Below, one piece after another: positions 21,422 through 33,129 of a stretch of 64,000 bases of DNA. The position numbers and the translations under genes were made by a program. The DNA lies in the NCBI RefSeq assembly GCF_030247185.1, contig NC_080572.1, positions 208,659,435 through 208,723,434 on the forward strand, in the 5' to 3' direction. Below the pieces are notes generated by a model. That model was not told where the DNA came from and ran no database searches. It worked only from the letters and a program-made list of their open reading frames with translations. The stretch is from Malaya genurostris. Taxonomy: Eukaryota > Arthropoda > Insecta > Diptera > Culicidae. Positions within the stretch are counted from its first letter, which is position 1; each line of letters starts with the position of its first letter.

Positions 21422-22044
21422 GAATAGAATAAAATAATACATACTGAAAATGTTCATGGCTGTTCATCCAGTTCATTTTGTGAGGTTGTGTCGTTTTCAT
21501 GTAAGACCTGATGGGTGAATTGATCTGTGAGTGAATCTAATACGAAACGATAAAACAAATACGTTATATTTAATATTAAAAACTCTCATCAAATGAACTT
21601 AATTTAAGAAAACACTGATCAAACATACTAAATTTGGAAAAAAAAAATTTGACGCGAGCGTACTTTCAGTGGTGATTAACGAACACGAGCGAATTCGCAT
21701 TCTTAAATATACAGATTCTGACATATTATCTTCACAACGTTTCTGGTGTAGAGCTAAACGAAAATTCTTGAACATAGACAGCAAGAAATCCAAACTTTTT
21801 ACAACTTAAGAATGCAGACCAAGCTCCAAGTGCGCGCAAAATATTCAGAAGAAGCTTGAATATTCAGAACTAGTCCGAGTAAACATTCTTACCGCTTGAA
21901 AGTTAAACAATATATACCAGATGCTCAGTTTGTTTATTTGCGTTGCCGTTGACTTAAACAGTTGCATAGCCTGTCTCTACAAGAAAGACTAAAACGGGCA
22001 ACTTAGAATGCTATTCTTGCTTGCTTAAAGTACGATTCAGTCAG
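21422..22044. other. gene-free stretch
   Basis: 21447-21515 resembles part of the inverted-repeat element at 39230-40440 (GTTCATTTTGTGAGGTTGTG, then ..AAGACCTGATGG). Otherwise nothing recognised. Confidence 0.45.
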
Positions 22045-22590
22045 TTCGTCACGTTCCGTCACAGTCTCCAACCGCTCAACCGCTACTAATCTATGAAGCT
22101 TTACGACGTTCATAACAGATGCTATGTCAAATGGTCTTCAAACAGACGTTTTATATACGGACCTCTCCGCTGCTTTTGACAAAATAAATCACGCTATTAC
22201 TATCGCCAAACTGGACCGACTGGGCTTCGGTTCCTGTATTCTTCAGTGGACTGAATCGTATCTCTGCAATCGACGGTTGGCGGTTAAGATCGATGATAAT
22301 GTATCTAATAAATTTTTTGCTTTTTTCTGGCATTCCACAAGGCATTCATCTCGGACCACTAATTTTCCTCCTGTATTTTAACGACGTGAACTTTTTACTG
22401 AGTGTCCCACGATTATCATTTGCCGACGACCTTAAGCTATTGAAAATTATTAAGACAACAGAGGATGCCATTTCCCTCCTGAGTCAACGCGAAATTTTTT
22501 CAGAGTGGTGCGAAATCAACCGAATGACATTAAATATCAGTAAATGCTCGATTATCACGTTCACACGGAAAAGAACAAACTAATTGTTCA
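22045..22590 (+). pseudogene. non-LTR retrotransposon reverse transcriptase fragment
   Basis: Partial reverse transcriptase of a LINE (jockey-like by its motifs; exact clade not decided). Motifs in order: AMSNGLQTDVLYTDLSAAFD (palm, first catalytic Asp), a frameshift near 22320, SGIPQGIHLGPLIFLLYFND, FADDLKLL (YADD box with Phe for Tyr) and NISKCSIITF. A stop precedes SFTTFITDAM at about 22092. No endonuclease, thumb or 3' end is attached; the frame stops at 22581-22583 and the sequence then changes character. Related to but clearly diverged from the copy at 37742-38842. Confidence 0.88.
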
Positions 22591-22754
22591 AAACCTGACC
22601 ACATTTCTACGTGAATTTTTCTTAAGTTTCCAATTTACACCCCTATATAGAAAACAAAAATGTGTTCCACATCAAAATCTCCAGCAAACCAGATTTCCCT
22701 GCCATAGTCGACGGTTTTGAAGGAGTAAGCGATATATCAAAGGGAAAGCATCTC

Positions 22755-22845
22755 TCTGATTGGTCAATCGATGCAAAAGCGAAGCTGTTGGAAGCGCGCG
22801 AATCTATAAATAGAAGCGAAATAATAGCTAACGTTTCAGTCCTAC
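22755..22845 (+). promoter_or_regulatory. orphan RNA polymerase II core promoter-like module
   Basis: An inverted CCAAT (GATTGGTCAATCG) lies at about 22759-22771. TATAAATA lies at 22805-22812, and TCAGT with its A at 22838, 33 bp from the start of the TATA box. Element order and spacing match an arthropod TATA/Inr promoter. No ORF follows. It could be the promoter of a lost or very short gene, or part of a repeat. Confidence 0.5.
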
Positions 22846-22859
22846 GCGTAGCATGCTAG

Positions 22860-25800
22860 AGGTAGGTTGTTGCTAGACAGCAAGACAAAAAGTGCCATAA
22901 AACGATTTGAAGCTTTAATTGGTATACTCTGATCTTGAGTCATGCAAGATCAGATGAAATTCCATGTTATGTCGTTTCGCCTGAGAAATTGACAACTACC
23001 CCAGGGTAAATTTTGAGTGCATAAGATTAATTTCTAATTTATATAATATGAACTCAATTGATAATGAGAAAAAGCTTATCGCTTCAACCGAAATTGCAGA
23101 ATGGTAGAGAAACTGTATAAAAATAACTGCTTGCATACAAAACTTGAACACAAGCTTGGCGAAGAGAAGCTTAAATATCAATATCCGAATCGGAAGCATG
23201 AACAAACATATAATTGCATACATTTGGGCTATTGATGTAATTTCGTCGGCTACAAAACAAATACAAATCACGACAAACAGAGTCTATATGTTGGAGATGT
23301 GTTCGGTGTTAATTCCTAATAAAGATCAATCTAAGCAGACTCTCGTGCTGACGATTAATTGAAAATGTCGATCATTAGAAATTTTGGTTGCTTGTTCCAC
23401 ATCAATGGCTCGAACAACCTCATGGGACTGACCCTTGTAGTTTTTTGTGACTATTATAGAAATTAATCAAGCGAATTTTGGTCTTCGGTCAGTTTAGTTA
23501 TCATCACAACATTTATATTTTGGACACGTCACGAAAGTGTTTGCATAATTCAACAATAAAAGATGAAACAGACAACATCAACAACAACAAAAAAACAACC
23601 GAACGAAATCCATTTGCGAGTCGCGTCTCGGGTCTAAAAGTACATAGTATAAAAACAAATGGAATTCACTACTTTATGGTATCACAAAGCAAATAGCTTG
23701 CTCTTCTCGATAGAAATGGAGAAAAACTCCCACCTGCATTGATCTGCTGCCAAAGCACGCCAGTTTGAAAACAAAGCGAACACCGTTGGGATAAATATTC
23801 GCTTGAAACGAAAAAAAAAACACTACACTCCAAGACTAGAACTGAATAAACAAAGTGGTAAGGAACTGCAGGAACGTTTGCGCCAGGAAATGAAGTTGAA
23901 AAAAAGTGTAGCCGTTGGTGGAGCTGATAAATTATAGCAACAAGCTAACGGAAATTTAATGGAAGTACGCTTTTCAACATTGATAGGGACCATCAATCAA
24001 CGACAAGACAGAAGCAAACGAGTGTGGCAGAGCTAGAAAATCCTACACAACCACCAGTGACACGCTTTGCTACAATCAGTGAAGTACTAGGCGAATAATT
24101 AATATTTGAAAATCTGACCTGACCGGAAATCAACACTGGTTTCAATTGAGCGCCAGTGAGTCTTCCTGATTACCTGCCAATCTTCTCACACTAATTTGTA
24201 GCAACGTTTCACATTCCCATTTGCGAAGGACCCAGCAGGTCGTCGTCTGATCATCCTATCCACGGTCCACGGTGGACTCTGGCTTCGGTTGTTGTTCAAA
24301 TAGATGAAATTAACTTTTCCTGAGTACCCAGACAACCAAAACCGAGACTCATTCGAATGGCACATTTCGAGCGGAAATCCTCCTCTCGATAGCTCTGAGG
24401 TTAGCTAATAAAGGAGGAAAACCGTCAGGTATTGGGCCCAGAGAGCTGCAATCATTACTATGTGATTTTCATTGCCATCAGCCTTTCGGTTCCAGTTGAT
24501 AGAATTCGGGCAAATTTGAAGCGAAATTGGATGACATACACATACACCCATACACTGACTGACTGACTGCCGGGACCACAAGAGACGAGTCGGACCCGAT
24601 TCCCGAGAACCTGAACCAGACATCGGCACCACCACGTCCAGCGCACTGCTTCCCGATACGATACGATACGATGGTTGGTAATGCGAATATCCTGTTTTAA
24701 TATCCTTCGTTTTCGGTCTTTCCGGTTAGCTCGGTGTCATTTGGGACTTTGCAAATGAATATTTTCCCCGTATGTACGTTCCACGATGGTTGAACTGGTC
24801 ATCTATAGCTGCTATAGCTGCTGATTTTCCAGTTGAAGCTGATCGGTTCGGAAAATGTCGCACCAGGAGAGCTTTTTCTTTTTGCCAAGGTGTTGAAGCG
24901 CATTCTGAATGTTAACTTGAAATGGGCTTCTGTGGCACGGAAGGATAATCCGTGGTCTGTGAATAGATTTCATGAAATCAATTCGTGCCGAACAGAAACT
25001 GTAATGGCAACCTAGTTATCGGGACGGGATTTTCGTTGGACACACTTGTTATTAAATTGTTTTTCTTTGTTTGTCGAAGTTCGACTTAAACTTTGTCCAA
25101 AATTTACATCGTCAGTAAACAATAATTTTATAAATGTTATGCATTTCCACTTCGGTATCAACACTGAAGAAGATCCACTGTTTTTCGACGCGAAAATTCT
25201 CGAAATTCAGAATTAATTACAATCCACTTTTTACCCGGTCGTGTCGTTTTTCCCCGCGATTGCAAAATCTCAACGCGCTGCTGCAGCGAGCGGTCGGTCG
25301 GTCGGTCGGTCGACTTCGATTGTGAGGGTAGCAGAAAACTTTTCGCTCGACTTCTTTGCGGAACCAGCAAGACGCAATTTGTCGTCGAATGAATTAGTTC
25401 CAGTTTCAGCTTCTTCTTCATGAACGAAGCAATTGTTTCCCTTTCCACAACGGTTGCTGTAAGCTATTTACTTTGCTTTGTTGGTATTGAAACTGTCAGT
25501 TTTGTAACTTCTTGGAATAATGGTATAAACATTTTTTTTCTCTCGTTCTGATTTGTTTTACTGTGGTTTCAATTAATTATTTGTAATGTTGTGAAAGGTG
25601 TAACCATCCGTCACCACTGCTAACTGTCGACCAAATCTCTGCGTTAAGACTGTTGAAAGTTTTTAATTGAATTGCAGAAAAAACATTGTTTGTGCAGTAA
25701 TTCAAAACGAATTGATTGTTAGGAATATTTGCATTTTCAGTTTTTTTTTTGCGCCGAGTAAACTCACTGCGCATTTGTTTGAGACCTACTTCGTCTAACG

Positions 25801-25960
25801 CTTTGATTACCCGTACTCATATTCTCATATATAAAACTCTGGTATTCTTAAAATACTTCCTTTTGACTCCAGAAAGAAAACAAACAAGTTTTTTTTTCTA
25901 CAAATTGAAACAGATTTGCAGCATTTATAAAGAAAACAATTTTTTGTTGCTCCAAATGAC
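22860..25960. other. gene-free stretch, less AT-rich at 24400-25450
   Basis: Simple repeats: (CTGA)n near 24555-24568, (ACGAT)n at 24655-24672 and (GGTC)n at 25289-25311. Opposed short ORFs without motifs. No exon with convincing splice sites and coding content could be identified. Confidence 0.4.
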
Positions 25961-25964
25961 GGTT

Positions 25965-27640
25965 TGAAATTTTAAACACATTTCATCCTGCAACTTCGGA
26001 GCCGAATGTTGGAATGATGGAAATAAAAAATCGATTGCAACCTTTTCAGCCATAACATTTTTCATTTGAATCTACGATTGAGAAAACCGGTTAAGCCATC
26101 TCTGAAAACGCGAAATAAGTTTCTATTTGGAGTTTTTCAAATAGAGACCGGTATAACCGAAATCGGTTCATTTGGCCAGTAACCAACAACACCTACAAGT
26201 AGAACTATTTTGAGAACAATTCGGAATATTTTTGAGATTTTGACATATTTGCTCTAAACGACGATTTGAAAGTTTCAATGCTAATTATCTGGTAATTCAG
26301 GAATTGGAAGTGGATTCGGATAAAATTTACTAGTTATTTGTAATTTTGTTTTATACGATAATATAAATTTTAAGGCACACTGCTCAAGTTCTAAGACGCC
26401 AAGGACAAGATTGTTTGTAATTTAGTTTGTGGATATCAACTCAGCCATCTCTGAGAAATCGAACTGAGTTCTATATTTGCGGCACTCAGGTAACCAGTAA
26501 GCACTAATAATGGCAGTAAAACAGCCTTTTATGAGCACCGAAAATTCTTATAGCTCTATATCTACAATCAAAAAGCTCATCTGTTGTAAATCAATCAGAA
26601 TTTAGCTTTAGCAATGCAAGCCAGTCATAAACAAGCATATAGCCGTATATTTTGCCAAAATCGGTTCTAATTGTGCTTATTGGTTAGCTGAATACTTTCG
26701 GAAGCTCAAGGAATAGAAAATCCCTTCTTAATCCACCTAGTGGTGTGATAATGCCTTTCTCTTCTTTCATAACAGTCTAATGAAAATATTTTTCATACTT
26801 TTACTAAATAATTTCGGATACTAATTTTGACACCAATTGATTCAGATTGATTCGAGTAGTTCACAAAAGCATGCTTCAGTGTTTATGTCACACAGTCAGC
26901 ATCATTTTTTCTAACTAGTGCTTGACATTTGCGTTGCCTATTTGTATGAGAACAGTTATGCTAATCTAAAAATAAACCCTCCTCAGTCCTCATTTTATTT
27001 ATTTATTTAAAATTTTTAAAATTTGAAACGTCGAGATGACACTAAATCTCTAAAAAAATCCCAGAAAGTTGATTTTTTCAAAAAAAAATTTTTTCGAGAT
27101 GACACTAAATCTCGACGTTTCATGCAGTTTTAAGAGTTTCGGCATAAATAAGGTGCTTTTTCAAAATCGAACATTTTCAAACCTTAACCGCCGGGCAGTA
27201 CCGCATGTACGCATGTCCGATTTAGCTCAAATTTTGCATGAGGACATTTTTCGAGGTGCTTAAACTTTTGAACACTAGCGCTTTATGAAATTAGAGGTGA
27301 TCCCAAAATATTGGCACCCTTATATATATAATAGCGGTAAAAATCAACGTGTTTTGTCGGTTACGTCACTTATACCATCATATCTCTGGAACCAGAAGTC
27401 ACAGCCATTTGATCTTGAACTTGATCAATGGTTCGACAGTAGCTTTCAAACGAGCCCAAGTTTGTTAAAATCGGTTCAGCCATCTCTGAGAAAATTGAGC
27501 GCGTTCAATTAACACACACACACTTTCCTATCTCGTCGAATTGAGTCGAATGGTATATAACACTATGGGTCTCCGAGGCTCCGTTCGAAAGTCGATTTTC
27601 CAGCAATTCTTATACCTTTCTATAGAGAAAGGCCATCAAC
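25965..27640 (+). repeat. modular dispersed family, degenerate tandem copies
   Basis: 25980-26720 holds diverged body modules. A fresh left terminus begins at 26728 (TTAATCCACCTAGTGGTGTG). The copy reaches a right terminus at 27605-27635 (CCTTTCTATAGAGAAAGGC). 27020-27125 carries inverted GAAACGTCGAGAT / ATCTCGACGTTTC arms around a repeated GATGACACTAAATCTC. A short AC run is at 27512-27522. Confidence 0.7.
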
Positions 27641-28400
27641 TAACAGGATTTGAAAAATCAAACAGATTCTATCACAGTTATAGATAGTTTTTACGTTTTG
27701 TTTTTCTCATATACAAAATTCATGAATATTATTCGTATCTGATTTCCGGTTTCGGAATTATGGGGTAAAATGTGTGAAAAATGTTGAAATAGGTGCACCC
27801 AATTTTCTCCTAGATGACTGAACCGGTTTTCACAAACTTAGATTCCCATTCAAAACTTCTGAAATTAGTTTGAATCTGATTTCTCGTTCCGGAGCTATGG
27901 GGTAAAATGGGCAAAAAAATGTGTACTAATTCATTCAGGAGTAAGCCTAATGTTGTGCACACATGGGGCAAATAACTGTTTTGAAATTTGTTTACGTTTC
28001 GTCGTAGACTTATCAATGCATAGCAGTTCAAATTGAACTGCTTAATGCATAACTCGGTAACTGCTTTGAACTGCTATGCACTGTCGAGTCTAAGACGAAA
28101 CGTAAACAAAATTCATGTGTACTAACTTTTCTCAGAGATGGCGTGACCCATTTATTATAATTTCAAATAACTTATTCACTTTTCTCATAGATGGCATGAC
28201 CGCTTTTTATAAACTCAGATTTGAATGAATGAACCTATGGTCCTAACAAAACATGTGAGTTTCATCTGGATCCATCTTCCGGTTCCGGAATTATAGGATG
28301 CGGTGTGTTAAAAATTCTATATCTCGGTGTGTTAAAAATTCTATATATCTCTTAAAGAGGCGAAACAAAAAAACGTAAAAAAAAACTTCTAAATCGACCT
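27641..28400 (-). repeat. modular family fragments, minus orientation
   Basis: Modules read GGTTTCGGAATTATGGGGTA, GTTCCGGAGCTATGGGGTAA and GGTTCCGGAATTATAGGATG, separated by about 130-400 bp because a foldback repeat (27962-28110) lies between them. Confidence 0.65.
27962..28110. repeat. foldback repeat family, copy c
   Basis: Outer arms TGTTTACGTTTCGTCGTAGA and TCTAAGACGAAACGTAAACA are nearly perfect inverted repeats. Inner arms are GCATAGCAGTTCAAATTGAA and TTTGAACTGCTATGCA. This is the best preserved single copy and defines the family ends. Confidence 0.85.
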
Positions 28401-28539
28401 CAAAACTACTTCAATCGGTAGTAGTTTTATCAGTAAACGGCCAAACAAACCGGTTCTGGTTAAGCTTTCAAGAATCGAAGCAAATGCTTTTGAAGTAAAT
28501 AATGTGGTATATATGATAGTATGATTAATTTCTTTTTGC

Positions 28540-29345
28540 CTTTATTTATATATTTATTTATTTGGAGCAGAGAAAAGCCCGGTGGAGATGAAATTTAGCC
28601 ATTTCTCTCTCTCCAGCAGGCATAAAACCTCCTCATCATTTGTATCAACAGATTACAATGATCCAACAGATACATTTAGGCCTAACGCTACAATTAAAAC
28701 TAACAGTTAAAACTAAATTTATAACACTATAACTAGCTGATGACACCAAGCATAACAGTATTAGTACTTATACATAGAAGGTGAGAGAGAAGAGAAAAGT
28801 GGTTATGTAAATTGAAAACAAGAGTTGGATTTAGAATACCGGGGAAAAAATTCTTCCACTTTTCTTTTTCGATAGAGAGAATCTCCGTATTGGGACATAG
28901 TTTTGCGAATATAAGAATCGGTGACGCTTGAGGGAAGATCATGCACACGCACTTCTATAGCACTATCTTCCATATATACTGGAATGTTGTACTTAATGTT
29001 CTCGTGCTCCACATGTTATTGTCTTTTGCGAATTAAATTGCTTCCAACAGTATTGGTCTTATTGCATTGAAGTAAATGCACACGTCAAGATGCATTTGCT
29101 CCTTAAGCAAACCTTCAAGTTCTCGTATCGAAGGTCGAATTTTGCACTGCCTGAAGTCAACAACAATTGTATTTTTTCGTGTCGGCGGTAGCTTTTGTTC
29201 CTTTGGTTCACTCATTTCGAGGTCGTTCTATTGTTCACTACAGAATACTGTACTTGGTTTCTTCTGTCCCGAATGTAAGCGCTTTTGTTTTATCGACTGA
29301 CTTGGATGAGATGTCACAGCGAACTGAGGCTTTTTTTGCTTTGAT
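28540..29345 (-). pseudogene. LINE remnant: ORF1 (gag-like) fragment and 3' UTR
   Basis: Minus-strand remains of a non-LTR retrotransposon ORF1. It starts MSEPKEQKLPPTRKNTIVVD at 29215, runs through RQCKIRPSIRELEGLLKEQ, and hits a frameshift near 29030. It then continues KYNIPVYMEDSAIEVRVHDL and SYIRKTMSQYG and, after a second frameshift, EKWKNFFPGILNP. These blocks match the gag-like ORF1 common in mosquito LINEs; the zinc knuckles, the rest of ORF1 and all of ORF2 are missing. The element ends on the minus strand in a TAAATA-rich tail at 28540-28566. Not expressed as a whole protein. Confidence 0.7.
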
Positions 29346-29364
29346 TTGAAGTTTCGTTTTTGAC

Positions 29365-29450
29365 TTTGACGTACGTAGCAGTTTAGGTTGAACTGCTAGC
29401 GTGACCTGACGATTCAACATAAACCGCTAGGCTGACGCATATTAGATTTA
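29365..29450. repeat. foldback repeat family, copy d (degenerate)
   Basis: ACGTAGCAGTTTAGGTTGAA, CTGCTAG and TTCAACATAAACCGCTAGGC form the inner arms. Outer arms are lost. Confidence 0.5.
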
Positions 29451-29724
29451 ATGCTGCTTGCTAAACACTTGTGTAATGTCTGAACATCTCGGACGAAACA
29501 AGTTTCGGCTTGCTAGTCGCACAGATTATTTTTTAATTTAAGACATATATGATAGGTTTGAGGAGCATGGAGACTCTTTGCAAGCATATGAGTAATGTCA
29601 ACAATGTGTGTGTAAAAACAAATTCCGGCGCTTCTTTTCCTTGTTTTAATCAATAAATCTTCCATATGGTTGAAAAATAGACCAATCAGTTCATTCTGTT
29701 TGAAATTGAAATTGGCTGGGGTCT

Positions 29725-29890
29725 CTTTATACGCGGTCTTTTTATGTGGTTTCTTTTCACGCGTCTTTTTTCACGCGGATTTTCGTATTTACGCGGTTTT
29801 TTTGACACGTATTTCCAAAGTTACGCAGATTTCCTGTTTTGTCTTTGAAATGCATGAAATTTCGAGATCTTCGAGATCTCGAAGTTTCAT
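29725..29890. repeat. TTACGCGG-type minisatellite and GAGATCTTCGAGATCTC palindrome
   Basis: 29725-29835 alternates TTTTTACGCGG-like units with T-runs. 29855-29892 contains GAGATCTTCGAGATCTC within inverted GAAATTTC/GAAGTTTC flanks. Confidence 0.6.
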
Positions 29891-29934
29891 ACATTTCTAA
29901 GACATTTGGCACAAACAATGTCTTCTATTCTGCG

Positions 29935-30235
29935 TTTTTGCCTTTCTCATATAGAAAGGTTATGCAATTACTTGAATAACCGACTAGTGAAAATTGGCCC
30001 GGAGGGCCAAGTGTCATATACCATTCGACTCAGTTCGTCGAGCTGAACAATGTATGTATGTGTGTGTGTGTGTGTGTGTGTGTCAAATAATCTCACAAGG
30101 TTTTCTCGGAGATGGCTGAACCGATTTTGACAAACTTATATTCAAATGAAAGGTCTCGTGGTCCCATACGGAATTTCTGAATTTCATCCGGATCCGACTT
30201 CCGGTTCCGGAATTATAGGGTAATACACAAATTAC
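29935..30235 (-). repeat. modular dispersed family, right half, minus orientation
   Basis: Begins TGCCTTTCTCATATAGAAAG (right terminus reversed). It continues GGCCCGGAGGGCC, ATATACCATTCGACTCAG, a (TG)n run at 30057-30082, GGAGATGGCTGAACCGATTT and GACTTCCGGTTCCGGAATTA. One of the best preserved copies. Confidence 0.8.
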
Positions 30236-30239
30236 CAAC

Positions 30240-32400
30240 ACAGGTTAATTTGGTTCACTCTTGATCTTTAACAAGGTTTCCCTTATCGAAAAGGTATAGT
30301 TCAAAGCATCGAAATTTTAGCATTTTTCAACGACTAATATAAATAAATAATAAACTAATCATAATCATAGTGTATATAAAAATTTTTATAATCACTCGAA
30401 TTATTTATAATTTTTGTTTTATTTTTTTTTTCTATATTTTCAGGTAAATTCACCAAACACCAGAAAGTCACTGACGTTGACAGTATCATAATCATAGCAT
30501 CTGAGTAAATAGGAAATTTCGAACGAAAGTTTATTATATTGAAAAGTGTTCTTGTGTGGATAATTTTTCGCAGGATTATGCAACGAATTGTTACTAAGAT
30601 TTGAGCTACGCAGTGCCCATGCAAAGATGAACATATGGGGTGGTTTCATTAATTGGATTATTCTCAGAGTTGTTCTTTACATTCAGTTTTATAAGGAAAA
30701 AGATTTCCATAAATGGAAAAATAAATCAAAATAAGTAAATGTTTTAGTAACTGAAACTAATACAAACTTACTTGCTCAAGAATCAAGGAAATTTTGTTAA
30801 GACTACCGCAGTATCACCAGAGCTTGCAAATTGAAGTAACGAATATTAACAAAAGAGTTTCACTCTATATGCTATTCACACACATTCGTATGTCGGGTAA
30901 AATTCACAGCGCAACACAAGCAAGGAGAGCTGCTTCGTTCGTTCATTAGCTCATGAATATGTGCACCAGCGGATGACTATGCTTCAAGAAGTTAGCATTT
31001 GATGAATGGTTCTCGTATTGAAGATGCCTATGAGAAAACTAGATCATAACTTATAGTTTCGATTGATACAGAGTGTAAACTACCGAGAAACAAATTTATC
31101 TTTTTGAAATTGGGCTCAAAGGTAAAATTTATGCTACACAATGTTTGAAATATTTTTGAAATGTGGTCAAATTTGGTCTTGGGGTTCCAACATTATGTTC
31201 AAAAATGATGAATAACTGTACTTTTTCAAATATTATTGTTTTATTTAATCATTAATATAACAAAAACGATGTAAAACTGTATTAAAGCCCTCTTTCAAAA
31301 CTATATTTTCAAAAACCGAATTGTTATTCAAAGCTGTTTGAATGATATTTATTAACGAACAGCTAATTAGTGTTAACCTTAGAGGCCCCCTCTCGTATAG
31401 TTTGTTATTGATCAGGACCAATTGAGGTTGCTAAATGTTCTTTTGAAGAAACATTCTTGGGAATAACACGTTGTTTTACATTGTGCAAACTGCGTTTGTC
31501 CCTGCATGCTGAACAATACCGACACCGGTCACGTTTTAATACAGTTCAAATTGCGAGGGAAACGATTGTTAGTTCGATGATTGTTTACTACTAGAAACCG
31601 AGGAATCCTTGGCATTTCCACATGCATCACAGGAAGGGAGATATTGTTAGTAAATGCACTAGTAATATTATCATATGTTTTTTTTTGCTCTGGGTAACCG
31701 GCTACCGAGAATACGTTACAATTTTATCGCGTTTTGTATGACATGACATTGTTGAAAATTGATTAATAATATTCTTTAGAAAATCGTTTTAATGATTACA
31801 TAGAACAAAATTCCACCAGAAGATACACGTGATTTCATTGACAACTAGAAACTTCTGCAGTTCGGTATATATAAATATTTCACTTGAATATCAATAGTCT
31901 TGATGTCACATTGTCTTCAAACATTTGGCACTTACTTGCAAATTACTTGCTTTATTTTTTTGGGGAAAATTGTAAATTAATCAAGATAAATTTTAAAAAT
32001 TTTCCGTAAAAAAAGTTGCACGATTTTTTTTTCTGAAAACTGATAATTGAATGTAAGAAAAGAAAAGTTGTGGTCTTTTACGACATGGATGCAGGAATTT
32101 ATTCTTGATTAACTTTTTTTCGCAGCAGGATTCTACACGATTTCTAGGCTGATCCAGCTTATAGACAGATAATAGGTTCTATAAATCTCCAGTCCCCCTT
32201 CTTTCGAAATAGAAGTAATGGCACAAAAAATTTAAACGAAAGGTCGTATGATTCCATCGACTCTTATAAATTTTGTCGAATTTGGTTTCCTGTTCCAAAA
32301 TCACCGAAAAAACTTATAGTTATACAAAATCCCGAAGCAGAACTTATACCTGTATCCCATAAAATTCGTCCAGGTCCACGACATAATGTAAGGCAAAGCT
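30240..32400. other. gene-free AT-rich stretch downstream of cuticle gene 2
   Basis: No gene, RNA or clear repeat termini. Very AT-rich, many short ORFs with low-complexity composition. Confidence 0.45.
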
Positions 32401-32484
32401 GATACATGCGTATACTGGCATGCCACCCCGTATCAACCCAATATTTCCGAATGTTTAAGTCGCATCAAGTAAGGAAACATTTTT

Positions 32485-32490
32485 TTTATT
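32485..32490 (-). terminator. polyadenylation signal (AATAAA) of cuticle gene 2
   Basis: Canonical AATAAA on the minus strand about 93 nt downstream of the TGA at 32583-32585. Confidence 0.55.
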
Positions 32491-32582
32491 TACTGCAAGG
32501 AAAAAATCAGGATCACAAAATTGAACTAAATGAAGGAAGTGGTAAACAGATTAAACCCGCAAAAAATTGTAATGTTTCATTA

Positions 32583-33126
32583 TCAGCCCTGGAGAGCTCT
32601 CAGTCTGGCGATGACGGTATCGAGAAAAACTGGATCAAAGTCAGGATCCTTCGGAGGATTGGCTTTTATGATTTCCAGACCCCTGATGACGTGATCCGGC
32701 ACCGGAGGTTCCACGGGAAGATGAGCTCCCTGGGGTTGGAATCCTCCCTGGTCGGCCGCATAGGTCAGCTGGATTTTCTCTCCCTCCGGGGCAGTGTAAG
32801 AAAATTCTCCCGTAGCACTTGCTCCATCGGGGCTACTTTCGGCCGCTTTGATTCCGTTGCTTGTCTCGTAGATGAAACTATAGGATCCGTCGGGATTTAC
32901 CTGCTGGTCCTGATTGATTATGACGGCCGTACTTTCCGGTCCACCGTTTGGGGCGACGCTGTTTCTTCGCTGAGGCGCCGATCCACCATTTGAGGTAAAT
33001 CCATTTCTACGTTGGGGTGCCGCCAGAGCGCACGAAACTACCATCAGAAACAGGCTCTGTAATAGGAGTGAATGTTGAAGTTCCTCATCGATTGATAAAA
33101 AATTTACTTACCAATTGTTTATGCAT
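32583..33126 (-). CDS. RR-1 cuticle protein (endocuticle structural type), 162 aa, two exons
   Basis: Chitin-binding structural protein of the cuticle. Proposed CDS is complement(join(32583..33056,33112..33126)). Exon 1 encodes MHKQL; the intron (33057-33111, 55 bp, donor GTAAGT, acceptor TTACAG) is phase 0; exon 2 starts SLFLMVVSCALA. Signal peptide about 1-17, cleaved before APQ. A short linker carries a twice-repeated APQRRN (18-23 and 32-37). The RR-1 domain spans about 58-119 with YSFIYETSNGI (64-74), GEFSYTAPEG (88-97) and AADQGGFQPQGAHLP (105-119). The C-terminal tail PVPDHVIRGLEIIKANPP...FLDTVIARLRALQ resembles abdominal endocuticle structural glycoproteins. ADQGG replaces the usual ADENG. 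AATAAA lies at 32485-32490 on the minus strand. Family confidence is very high; exon 1 is inferred from consensus splice sites and signal-peptide logic. Confidence 0.94.
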
Positions 33127-33129
33127 GAT

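Noticed and set aside
32406..32993. 195-codon plus-strand ORF, the longest after the transposase
   Set aside because: Antisense of cuticle gene 2; no domain.
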